A DNA stretch of 49,463 nucleotides, taken from positions 1 to 49,463 of the forward strand of contig VXNK01000054.1 of NCBI GenBank assembly GCA_009840595.1. Direction: 5' to 3'. How positions within the stretch are numbered: the first letter of the stretch is position 1; the number at the start of each line of letters is the position of its first letter. Under the pieces are notes generated by a model. It had not been told where the DNA came from. It saw nothing but the letters and a program-made list of their open reading frames with translations, and searched no databases. The DNA is from Rhodospirillaceae bacterium (GTDB lineage Bacteria > Pseudomonadota > Alphaproteobacteria > Bin65). Shown here piece by piece: positions 1 to 7,036 of the stretch. The position numbers and the translations under genes were made by a program.

Positions 1-140
1 CCCCCCCCCCCCCCCCCCCCCCCCCCTTTTTTTTTTAAATTACCCGCCCCCCACCGATATCACCCCGCGTATGTGCGGCGGCTGGTTCTTTTGTTAAAAC
101 CCCCCCCCCCTCCCCCCCCCCCCCACGGGGAGGGGGACTC
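1..140. other. Homopolymer-rich contig edge, no gene
   Basis: The window opens with 26 consecutive C, then 10 T, and has a further C-rich run at about 101-125. Nothing codes here. Such long mixed homopolymers are unlike the rest of the window and look like a low-quality assembly end rather than biology. About 60 further bases lie between this and the first gene end. Confidence 0.7.
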
Positions 141-199
141 TCGCGTCGATATCGGTTTTTTGCAGAGAAGCCTGGGGAAAGGGGAGGTGGGTGCCCCAC

Positions 200-985
200 T
201 CACATGGCGCTGACGCCGCCGTCGATGACGAGTTCGGCGCCGGTCATGAAGCGGGATTCCTCCGACGCCAGGTAGAGCACGGCATAGCCGACGTCGCTCG
301 GCGCACCGATATGGCCGAGTGGCAGTTGCCGGGCCATCTTGGCCTTGATGTCGTCGGTGGTGTGCCGGCCGCTGACCTGGTTGAGGATCGGCGTGTCGAC
401 GAAGGCCGGGTGGATCGAGTTGCAGCGGATGTTGTATCCCTGCCGCGCGCAGTGCAGCGCGACCGATTTCGTCAGGTGCCGGACCGCCGCCTTGGCCGAA
501 TTGTAGGCGGCGAGGTTGGCCGCGGCGATGATGCCGGCGACCGAGGAGATGTTGACGATCGCGCCGGTCATGCCGGTATCGCGCACGCTGTCCGCCATCG
601 GGCGGCAGGCGTATTTGCAGCCCAGGAACACCGAATCCAGATCGACCGCATGGACCTGTCGCCAGTCATCGAAGCTCGTCTCCTCGACCGTGCCCGGCGT
701 GCCGATGCCGGCATTGTTGACCAGGATATGCAGCCCGCCGAACGCCTCGACGGTTTCGGCGATCACGGCCTGCCAGCGCGCTTCGTCGGTCACGTCCTGC
801 TCCAATGCGAGGGCGCCGTCGCCGATCCCGGCGGCGCCCGCCTGCGCGCCCGCCAGGTTTATGTCGGTCAGGACGACCCTGGCGCCCTCGGCAGCCAGCA
901 TCTCCGCCGTGCATTTCCCCAGCCCCGACGCCGCGCCGGTGACGATGGCGACCTTGCCGGCGACCCGGCCTCCCGAATTCGTCAT
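200..985 (-). CDS. SDR-family NAD(P)-dependent oxidoreductase
   Basis: A 261-residue classical short-chain dehydrogenase/reductase, expected to be a cytosolic NAD(P)H-dependent alcohol/ketone oxidoreductase. Seen: cofactor-binding TGAASGLG at residues 16-23, NNAG at 90-93, catalytic Ser in NISS (147-148), YxxxK at Tyr161/Lys165, and the C-terminal VIDGG typical of the family. The ATG at 985 is chosen because GGAAAG lies just upstream; an open frame extends further to 1039 but adds only low-complexity residues. It is divergent from the glycosylase gene that follows. The substrate cannot be told from sequence. The family call is firm; the specific reaction is unknown. Confidence 0.9.
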   Translation of the reverse strand: MTNSGGRVAGKVAIVTGAASGLGKCTAEMLAAEGARVVLTDINLAGAQAGAAGIGDGALALEQDVTDEARWQAVIAETVEAFGGLHILVNNAGIGTPGTVEETSFDDWRQVHAVDLDSVFLGCKYACRPMADSVRDTGMTGAIVNISSVAGIIAAANLAAYNSAKAAVRHLTKSVALHCARQGYNIRCNSIHPAFVDTPILNQVSGRHTTDDIKAKMARQLPLGHIGAPSDVGYAVLYLASEESRFMTGAELVIDGGVSAM

Positions 986-1113
986 GCTTTCCATCCGATC
1001 AATGCGTGCCCCAGCGGCCGGGTCTCCGGCCCGGGGCAAGAAAAGCCCGGCGCTCGGGCAGATGCAAGACGTGCAAGGTCTTCAGGCGCGGCACGGCGGA
1101 CGGGAACCGGATC

Positions 1114-2322
1114 GTGACGCCGCTCCCCGTCACGGCGGCGCAGGGCCGCCGGCTGATCCTCGATCTCCAGGGCCTGGCCGGTCCGCCGCACCGGCGCTTC
1201 GAAGGCGGCGGCCTGCTCGACCTGATTACGCGCATGGGCTTCGTCCAGGTCGACAGCATCCGGACGGTCGAGCGCGCCCATCACACCATCCTGCACAGCC
1301 GCAACCGGACCTACCGGCCCGCCATGCTGGACGGTCTGCTCGAACGCGACCGCAGCCTGTTCGAACACTGGACCCACGATGCCTCGGTGATTCCGACGGC
1401 CTTCTACCCGGTGTGGCGCCGCAAATTCCGGCGCGAGGCGGCGGCCCTGCGGCAGAAATACCGCCGCTGGCACGGCCCGGATTTCGAGGCCGAGACCGGG
1501 CCGCTGCTCGACCTGATCGGCGAGAACGGCCCGGTGCGCGCCCGCGACCTGGAGCGCCGGCCGGCGCGCAACCCGCGCGGCTGGTGGGACTGGCACGCCG
1601 GCAAAACGGCGCTGGAATTCCTCTGGCGCACCGGCGAGTTGGCGGTGGCCCGGCGCGAGAATTTCCAGAAGGTCTACGATCTTGCCCCGCGGGTGCTGCC
1701 ACCCGAAGCCTTCGAGGACGAGCCCGACGAGCCGGCCTTCATCGACCGGGCCTGCCGTTCGGCCCTCGACCGGCTCGGCTTCGGCACGGCGGGCGAGATC
1801 GCCGGCTACTGGAACCTGGTGACGACGCGGGAGGCCGCGGCCTGGATCGCCGCCCGGCAGGGCCGGGAGGTCATCGAAGCCGTCGTCGGGGGCGCCGATC
1901 CGGACAGCCGCCCGCGCCGACTCTTTGCGCCCGCCGATCTGGAAGCCCGGATCGCGGCAACGGCCGATCCGCCGCCGGGGTTGCGGGCGCTCAGCCCGTT
2001 CGATCCGGCGGTCCGCGACCGCAAGCGATTGCGGCATCTTTTCGGCTTCGATTTCCGGATCGAAATTTTTATGGCGGAAGCGCAGCGGCAATACGGCTAT
2101 TATGTCTTCCCGCTGCTCGAGGGCGACCGGATGGTGGGGCGTATCGACATGACCGCCGACCGGACCGCCGGTATCCTCAACGTGCGCAAGCTGTGGCCGG
2201 AGCCCGGCATACGCTTCGGGGCCGGGCGGCGGCGGGCTCTGGAGGGTCTGCTCAACCGCGTTTCGAAGTTTGCGGATTGCCGGGATGTGGCGTATGCGGA
2301 CAACTCGCTCCCGGAGCGTTGA
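1114..2322 (+). CDS. YcaQ/AlkX-type winged-helix DNA glycosylase
   Basis: Belongs to the HTH_42/AlkZ-AlkX family of winged-helix DNA glycosylases, which excise alkylated or crosslinked bases. Seen: the N-terminal block GFVQVDSIRTVERAHH, containing the Q-V-D motif that matches the catalytic QxD of E. coli YcaQ (AlkZ has QxQ), then the family blocks HxxRNRTYRP, FEHWTHDAS and the C-terminal half with EARIAATA and RIDMTADR. Start: the frame is open from ATG 1006, but that start lies only about 20 bp from the divergent SDR start and adds a basic low-complexity leader. GTG 1114, with GGGAACC upstream, fits family length better (about 402 aa). The gap to the next gene is 32 bp, so it may be first gene of the urate operon, though its DNA-repair role is unrelated. 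Confidence 0.85.
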   Translation: MTPLPVTAAQGRRLILDLQGLAGPPHRRFEGGGLLDLITRMGFVQVDSIRTVERAHHTILHSRNRTYRPAMLDGLLERDRSLFEHWTHDASVIPTAFYPVWRRKFRREAAALRQKYRRWHGPDFEAETGPLLDLIGENGPVRARDLERRPARNPRGWWDWHAGKTALEFLWRTGELAVARRENFQKVYDLAPRVLPPEAFEDEPDEPAFIDRACRSALDRLGFGTAGEIAGYWNLVTTREAAAWIAARQGREVIEAVVGGADPDSRPRRLFAPADLEARIAATADPPPGLRALSPFDPAVRDRKRLRHLFGFDFRIEIFMAEAQRQYGYYVFPLLEGDRMVGRIDMTADRTAGILNVRKLWPEPGIRFGAGRRRALEGLLNRVSKFADCRDVAYADNSLPER

Positions 2323-2354
2323 TCCGGCCGGCGGGCCGGCCAAGGGTATCGATC

Positions 2355-2972
2355 ATGCTCGATGAACGACCTGCCGTCGATTTCATCCGGATGAAGGACG
2401 GCACCGCCGAGGAATACGCCTTCCTCCAGCGCGAGGAGGCGGCCTTTGCGGCGGGCACGGCCGAGCGCGTTCTGGCGGCATTGCGCGCGCTACGGGACAG
2501 CATGGGCGGCTACCGGGTCTCGCGCCTCGATCATTCGCTGCAAAGCGCGGCGCGGGCCGAGCGCGACGGTGCGGACATCGACTGGATCGTCAGCGCCCTG
2601 CTGCACGATATCGGCGACGCGCTGGCGCCGCACAACCATTCGCAGCTCGCCGCCGCCGTGATCGAGCCTTTCGTGCGCGCCGAATGCAGCTGGGTCGTGC
2701 GCCATCACGGCGCGTTCCAGATGATCTATTACGGCCACCATATCGGCCTCGATCCCGATGCGCGGGACCGCTATCGCGACAATCCGAACTACCCGGCCTG
2801 CGTCGCGTTCTGCGAGCGCTGGGACCAGGCGTCCTTCGATCCGGATTACGACACGCCGCCGCTCGACCATTTCGCGCCGATGGTCTGCGAAGTGTTTGCC
2901 CGGAAAGCCTGGGATCCCGCAGTCATCCGCGAGGGAGTCCGGTTGCCGCTCAGCCCGGCGCACGGCGCATGA
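2355..2972 (+). CDS. HD-domain protein, PhnZ/MIOX-like diiron fold
   Basis: A 205-residue HD-domain protein. Seen: His60 followed 24 residues later by His84-Asp85 (LLHDIGD), then His93, His117 (VRHHG) and Asp157 (ERWDQAS). The pattern HSLQSA-24 residues-LLHD and the later RWD block resemble the HD-type mixed-valent diiron oxygenases (PhnZ, inositol oxygenase) more than ordinary HD phosphohydrolases. PhnZ has His, HD (24 apart), His, His (24 apart) and Asp; here the first two spacings are reproduced. The substrate-contacting His of PhnZ (HDxxH) is Asp88 here. The stop codon overlaps the puuD start (ATGA), so it is translationally coupled to the urate operon. A role in purine/ureide breakdown is inferred from context only; phosphohydrolase activity remains possible. 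Confidence 0.7.
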   Translation: MLDERPAVDFIRMKDGTAEEYAFLQREEAAFAAGTAERVLAALRALRDSMGGYRVSRLDHSLQSAARAERDGADIDWIVSALLHDIGDALAPHNHSQLAAAVIEPFVRAECSWVVRHHGAFQMIYYGHHIGLDPDARDRYRDNPNYPACVAFCERWDQASFDPDYDTPPLDHFAPMVCEVFARKAWDPAVIREGVRLPLSPAHGA

Positions 2973-4207
2973 TCGAAGCCGCCATCATCGAATGGGGCGG
3001 GCTGCTGATCCGGTGGGTTCATATCATCACCGGGATCGCCTGGATCGGCGCGTCCTTCTATTTCATGCATCTCGACGCCGCGATCCGCGCGACGCCGGAC
3101 ATGCCGCCCGAACAGGGCGGCGAGGCGTGGGAGGTCCACGGCGGCGGATTCTACCAGGTGCGCAAGTTCCTGGTCGCGCCGGACTTCCTGCCCGACCACC
3201 TGATCTGGCACAAATGGCAGGCCTACACGACCTGGATCACCGGCTTCTTCCTGCTTGTCTGGATCTACTATCTGAGCGCCGACCTGTATCTGATCGATCC
3301 CGCCGTCATGGCGATGTCGCCCTGGGTCGCCGCCGGCCTCGGCATGGCGGGGCTCGCCGCCGGCTGGCTGATCTACGACCAGCTGTGCAAGTCCGGCCTC
3401 GGCGCGAACGACACGCATCTTTCCATCGCCTGTTTCGTGCTGGTCGTCGCCGCGGCCTACGGCTTCCAGTCCGTGTTCAGCGGGCGCGGCGCGCTGATCC
3501 ATACCGGCGCCTTCATGGCGACCATCATGTCGGCCAACGTGTTCTTCGTCATTATCCCCAACCAGAAGGTCGTGGTCGCCGACCTGATCGCCGGCCGGGC
3601 GCCCGACCCGGCGCTGGGCGAACAGGCCAAGCAGCGCTCGGCGCACAACAACTATCTCACCCTGCCGGTGCTGTTCCTGATGCTGTCCGGCCACTATCCG
3701 CTGACCTTCTCGACGCCCTACGCCTTCGTGATCGTGGCGCTGGTCCTGATCGCGGGCGCCCTGATCCGCGTCTATTTCAACCACCGCAACGCCGGAAAGG
3801 GCGAATTGTGGTGGACCTGGGCCGTGGCGGCGGTCTGCCTCGCCGCCGCCGCCGCGATCAGCCTGTCCTCGACGCCGCTCGGCCGGCAGGCACTGGCGAT
3901 CGCGCCGAAGATCGACGGCGGGGTGCCGGTGCAGACGGCCGCCGCGCCCGACGAGATTACCGACATCGTCGCCGGCCGGTGCAGCATGTGCCACGCCCGC
4001 CAGACGAGCTATCCACGCGTCGGCATGGCGCCGAACGGCCTCCTTCTCGACACGCCCGAGGCGGTCGCGCGCCACGCGCAGTCGATCTACCTGCACTCGG
4101 TGCTGACGACGGCGATGCCGCCCAACAATGTCAGCGGCATGACGCTCGCCGAGCGCCGGCAGATCGCCGCCTGGGTCGAAGGGCGGGGCAAGGAGCGCGC
4201 CGAATGA
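2969..4207 (+). CDS. puuD: Urate hydroxylase PuuD, membrane with cytochrome c domain
   Basis: A 412-residue membrane-bound urate hydroxylase, oxidising urate to 5-hydroxyisourate. Seen: multiple hydrophobic helices over residues 10-305 (including 10-35, 85-105, 118-138, 150-172, 250-270, 283-300) and the family block GFYQVRKFL. A C-terminal c-type cytochrome domain carries heme-binding Cys338-Ser-Met-Cys341-His342 and a likely axial Met383 in TAMPPNN. This is the integral-membrane, heme-bearing alternative to soluble uricase, thought to pass electrons to the respiratory chain. ATGA overlaps join it to genes on both sides. No HIU hydrolase or OHCU decarboxylase is visible nearby, so the two following steps must be encoded elsewhere or run spontaneously. 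Confidence 0.93.
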   Translation: MIEAAIIEWGGLLIRWVHIITGIAWIGASFYFMHLDAAIRATPDMPPEQGGEAWEVHGGGFYQVRKFLVAPDFLPDHLIWHKWQAYTTWITGFFLLVWIYYLSADLYLIDPAVMAMSPWVAAGLGMAGLAAGWLIYDQLCKSGLGANDTHLSIACFVLVVAAAYGFQSVFSGRGALIHTGAFMATIMSANVFFVIIPNQKVVVADLIAGRAPDPALGEQAKQRSAHNNYLTLPVLFLMLSGHYPLTFSTPYAFVIVALVLIAGALIRVYFNHRNAGKGELWWTWAVAAVCLAAAAAISLSSTPLGRQALAIAPKIDGGVPVQTAAAPDEITDIVAGRCSMCHARQTSYPRVGMAPNGLLLDTPEAVARHAQSIYLHSVLTTAMPPNNVSGMTLAERRQIAAWVEGRGKERAE

Positions 4208-5127
4208 CCGGGCCGGACGGATACGACCGCGACCTGATCGGCTACGGCCGCACGCCGCCCGCCGTGCAATGGCCGGGCGATGCGCGGGTCGCCGTCCAGT
4301 TCGTGCTGAACTACGAGGAGGGCGGCGAGAACTGCATCCTGCACGGCGATCCGGCTTCGGAAGCTTTCCTGTCTGAAATCGTCGGCGCCGCGCCGTTCCA
4401 GGGCGCGCGCCACATGTCGATGGAGTCGATCTATGAATACGGCTCGCGCGCCGGGGTCTGGCGCATCCTCAACCTGTTCCGGGACCGGCAGATTCCGCTC
4501 ACCGTCTTCGCCGTCGCCATGGCGTTGGAGCGGCATCCGGACGTGGCCGACGAGGTGCTGAAGGACGGCCACGAGATCTGCTCCCACGGCTATCGCTGGA
4601 TCAATTATCACGGCATGCCGGAAGAGGAGGAGCGCGAGCATATGGCCCGTGCGATCGAGATCCAGACCCGGATAACCGGCGAACGGCCGCTCGGCTGGTA
4701 CACCGGCCGGACCAGCGCCAACACGCGCCGTCTGGTCGCCGAGGAGGGCGGCTTCGTCTACGACTCCGACGATTATTCCGACGACCTGCCCTTCTGGAGC
4801 CGGGTGGTGGATCGGCCGCATCTGGTCGTGCCCTACACGCTGGACAACAACGACATGCGCTTCGCGGTGGCCCAGGGCTTCAACAGCGGCGACCAGTTCT
4901 ACGCCTATCTGAAGGATGCCTTCGATACCCTGTACGAAGAGGGCGCGGCGGCGCCGAAGATGATGTCGGTCGGCCTGCACTGCCGGCTGGTCGGGCGGCC
5001 CGGCCGGTTCGCGGCGCTCAGGCGGTTCGTCGACTATGTCCTGTCCCACGACCGGGTGTGGATCGCCCGCCGTATCGACATCGCCCGCGCCTGGATCGAA
5101 CGGTTCCCGCCCGAAGAGGCTGCATGA
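4204..5127 (+). CDS. puuE: Allantoinase PuuE, polysaccharide-deacetylase fold
   Basis: A 307-residue cofactor-independent-type allantoinase (PuuE family) that opens allantoin to allantoate. Seen: N-terminal RDLIGYGRTPP and VAVQFVLNYEEGGEN blocks, the deacetylase-fold segment MALERHPD...GHEICSHGYRWINY at about residues 118-140, GWYTGRTSANTRRL at 160-173 and the GLHCRLVGRPGR segment near 260. These are the hallmark blocks of the PuuE branch of the polysaccharide deacetylase superfamily and unlike the amidohydrolase allantoinase AllB. It is coupled by ATGA overlaps to puuD upstream and the allantoicase downstream, which fixes its role in the urate-to-ureidoglycolate pathway. Confidence 0.93.
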   Translation: MTGPDGYDRDLIGYGRTPPAVQWPGDARVAVQFVLNYEEGGENCILHGDPASEAFLSEIVGAAPFQGARHMSMESIYEYGSRAGVWRILNLFRDRQIPLTVFAVAMALERHPDVADEVLKDGHEICSHGYRWINYHGMPEEEEREHMARAIEIQTRITGERPLGWYTGRTSANTRRLVAEEGGFVYDSDDYSDDLPFWSRVVDRPHLVVPYTLDNNDMRFAVAQGFNSGDQFYAYLKDAFDTLYEEGAAAPKMMSVGLHCRLVGRPGRFAALRRFVDYVLSHDRVWIARRIDIARAWIERFPPEEAA

Positions 5128-6134
5128 CCGAGACACCTGAATTCGCCACCCGCTTCGTCAACCTGGCGTCGCCGAAGATGGGCACGGAGGCTGTGGCCTG
5201 CTCCGACGACTTTTTTGCCCCGATGGCCCGGATGCTGCAGGACCACGATCCGGTCTGGATCCCGGAAAAATACGACGACCGCGGCAAGTGGATGGACGGC
5301 TGGGAAAGCCGGCGCAAGCGCACGCCCGGCCACGACTGGTGCCTGATCCGCCTCGGCGTGCCGGGCATCGTCCGCGGCGTCGATATCGATACCGCGCATT
5401 TCACCGGCAACTATCCGCCGGAAGCGATGCTCGAAGGCTGCCGGAGCGAAACCGAGCCCGGCAGCGGCGCCGAATGGACGACCCTGGTGCCGCGGTGCGC
5501 GCTCGGTTCGTCCTGCAACAATTTCGCGGCGTCGACCAACGGGATGCCGGTCAACTGGCTGCGCCTCAACATCTATCCGGATGGCGGCGTGGCGCGGTTG
5601 CGCGTTTATGGCGAACCGGTCGTCGACTGGGACGCGGTCGCCGACGACGGCGCGGTAGAGCTTTCCTCGCTGAAGAATGGCGGACGGATCGTCGGCTACA
5701 ACGACGCCCATTACGGCGACGTCACGGCGCTACTTTCGGAGGGCCGCGGCAAGACGATGGGCGACGGCTGGGAAACCCGCCGGCGGCGCGAACCGGGCCA
5801 CGACTGGATCGTCATCGCGCTCGGCCACCGCGGCATCGTCGAGCGGATCGAGGTCGATACCGCCCATTTCAAGGGCAATTATCCGGACCGCTGCTCGGTC
5901 CAGGGCGCCGTCGCCGGCGCTTCGGGCGACGGCAACGGCGACGAGGCGTTGCTCGCTGCCGCCGGCGACTGGACCTTCCTTCTCGAGCAAAACAGGCTGG
6001 AAGCCGATTCGATCCACGTCTTCGAGGCGGCGGACCTGGCGTCGGCCGGGCCGGTCGATACCGTGCGCCTGAACATCTATCCCGACGGCGGCGTGTCGCG
6101 CTTCCGCGTCTTCGGCCGCCTCGACCGCGGATGA
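5124..6134 (+). CDS. alc: Allantoicase
   Basis: A 336-residue allantoicase, hydrolysing allantoate to (S)-ureidoglycolate and urea. Seen: the protein is an internal duplication, with the block DGWESRRKRTPGHDW...VDIDTAHFTGNYPPE in the first half repeated as DGWETRRRREPGHDW...VDTAHFKGNYPDR in the second, and each half ending in RLNIYPDGGV-R-RV-G. That two-repeat jelly-roll layout is characteristic of the allantoicase family. Start at ATG 5124 overlaps the puuE stop (ATGA); the stop overlaps the ureidoglycolate lyase start in the same way. Family and reaction are clear. Confidence 0.95.
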   Translation: MTETPEFATRFVNLASPKMGTEAVACSDDFFAPMARMLQDHDPVWIPEKYDDRGKWMDGWESRRKRTPGHDWCLIRLGVPGIVRGVDIDTAHFTGNYPPEAMLEGCRSETEPGSGAEWTTLVPRCALGSSCNNFAASTNGMPVNWLRLNIYPDGGVARLRVYGEPVVDWDAVADDGAVELSSLKNGGRIVGYNDAHYGDVTALLSEGRGKTMGDGWETRRRREPGHDWIVIALGHRGIVERIEVDTAHFKGNYPDRCSVQGAVAGASGDGNGDEALLAAAGDWTFLLEQNRLEADSIHVFEAADLASAGPVDTVRLNIYPDGGVSRFRVFGRLDRG

Positions 6135-6652
6135 CCCGGTCCCGGCCCGTAACGCTGCCGGTCGAACCGTTGAGCGAAGAGGCGTTCGCTCCGTTCGGCG
6201 ATGTCATCCAGCCGACCGGCGCCCGGCAGATGCTCATCAACGAGGGCACGACGGTGCGGTTTCACGATCTGGCGCAGGTGGACGTCGCCGGGGCCGGCGG
6301 CCGGCCGCTCGTTTCGATTTTCCGGGCGCAGCCCCGCCCGGTCCCGATCGCCATCCGCATGATGGAGCGCCACCCGCTCGGTTCCCAGGCCTTCTATCCG
6401 CTGGCGCCGCACGACTGGCTGGTCGTCGTGTGCCAGGGGGAGCCGGTCCCGGAGCCGGCAACCCTCCGCTGCTTCCTGGCGACGGGCGAACAGGGCGTCA
6501 ACTACCGGCCGAACGCCTGGCACCATCCGTTGCTGGTCCTCCGGCCGCAGGATTTTCTGGTCATCGACCGCGGGGGCCCGGGGGACAACCTTGAAGAATT
6601 TCGTTTCGCCGGAGCGGAACCGGCGTCTGTAAATTATTTCTGTCCAGACTGA
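6131..6652 (+). CDS. allA: Ureidoglycolate lyase
   Basis: A 173-residue AllA-type ureidoglycolate lyase (cupin-like fold), splitting ureidoglycolate into glyoxylate and urea. Seen: N-terminal PLSEEAFAPFGDVIQ, the central ERHPLGSQAFYPL and LVVVCQ blocks, YRPNAWHHPLL, and C-terminal DFLVIDRGGPGDNLEE. These are family landmarks in the correct order and the length is normal. It is the last gene of the operon, coupled to the allantoicase by an ATGA overlap. The pathway in this operon thus ends at glyoxylate and urea; no urease genes are in the window. No clear hairpin terminator follows the stop. Confidence 0.95.
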   Translation: MTRSRPVTLPVEPLSEEAFAPFGDVIQPTGARQMLINEGTTVRFHDLAQVDVAGAGGRPLVSIFRAQPRPVPIAIRMMERHPLGSQAFYPLAPHDWLVVVCQGEPVPEPATLRCFLATGEQGVNYRPNAWHHPLLVLRPQDFLVIDRGGPGDNLEEFRFAGAEPASVNYFCPD

Positions 6653-7036
6653 AAAAATTGCCCTGGCCTGCCGTCCTGCGCCGCCGTCGCCTTGGCACAA
6701 GCGAGGATTTTTGCCGGTACTGAAACAGGCTTAACGGCGCAATCCATTGATAAATGTGGATTTTTACGGCGCAGCCCCGCTCCGGCGGGAAGACGCCCGA
6801 TCCGGAGCCCTGTCCGTCCCGGACCCCGAGCGGCGCGTCGGACCGCAATTCGTTTCCTCCGGCCAACCGGGGTAATCGATTACAATTCCGAAACCGTCTG
6901 TTGATAACTCTGTGGCTAAATTTTTCGGCCGGACGGGCGCGTCGGCCTGCCGGCAGCGCCGACCGGCGACCGGCCGCATGGCGGATTTTCATTTCAATCT
7001 GTATTGAACGAAATATTTCGGACAGGCTTTCCGCAG
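6653..7036. other. Gene-free AT-richer intergenic region with palindromes
   Basis: A 384-bp stretch between the ends of two convergent genes, clearly poorer in G+C than its surroundings. No credible gene. It contains two similar sequence pairs, TTGATAA followed by TGTGGATTT (6747-6763) and TTGATAA followed by TGTGGCTAA (6901-6919), and two perfect 12-bp palindromes, GTAATCGATTAC at 6872-6883 and CGAAATATTTCG at 7009-7020. The TGTGGxTxx and TGTTGATAA words are one or two changes from a DnaA box. Function unproven; see findings. Confidence 0.5.

Noticed and set aside
982-2343. Long open frame antisense to the DNA glycosylase gene
   Set aside because: High-GC genomes give long antisense frames; this one has no recognisable motifs, while the plus-strand glycosylase carries its catalytic motif and family blocks.
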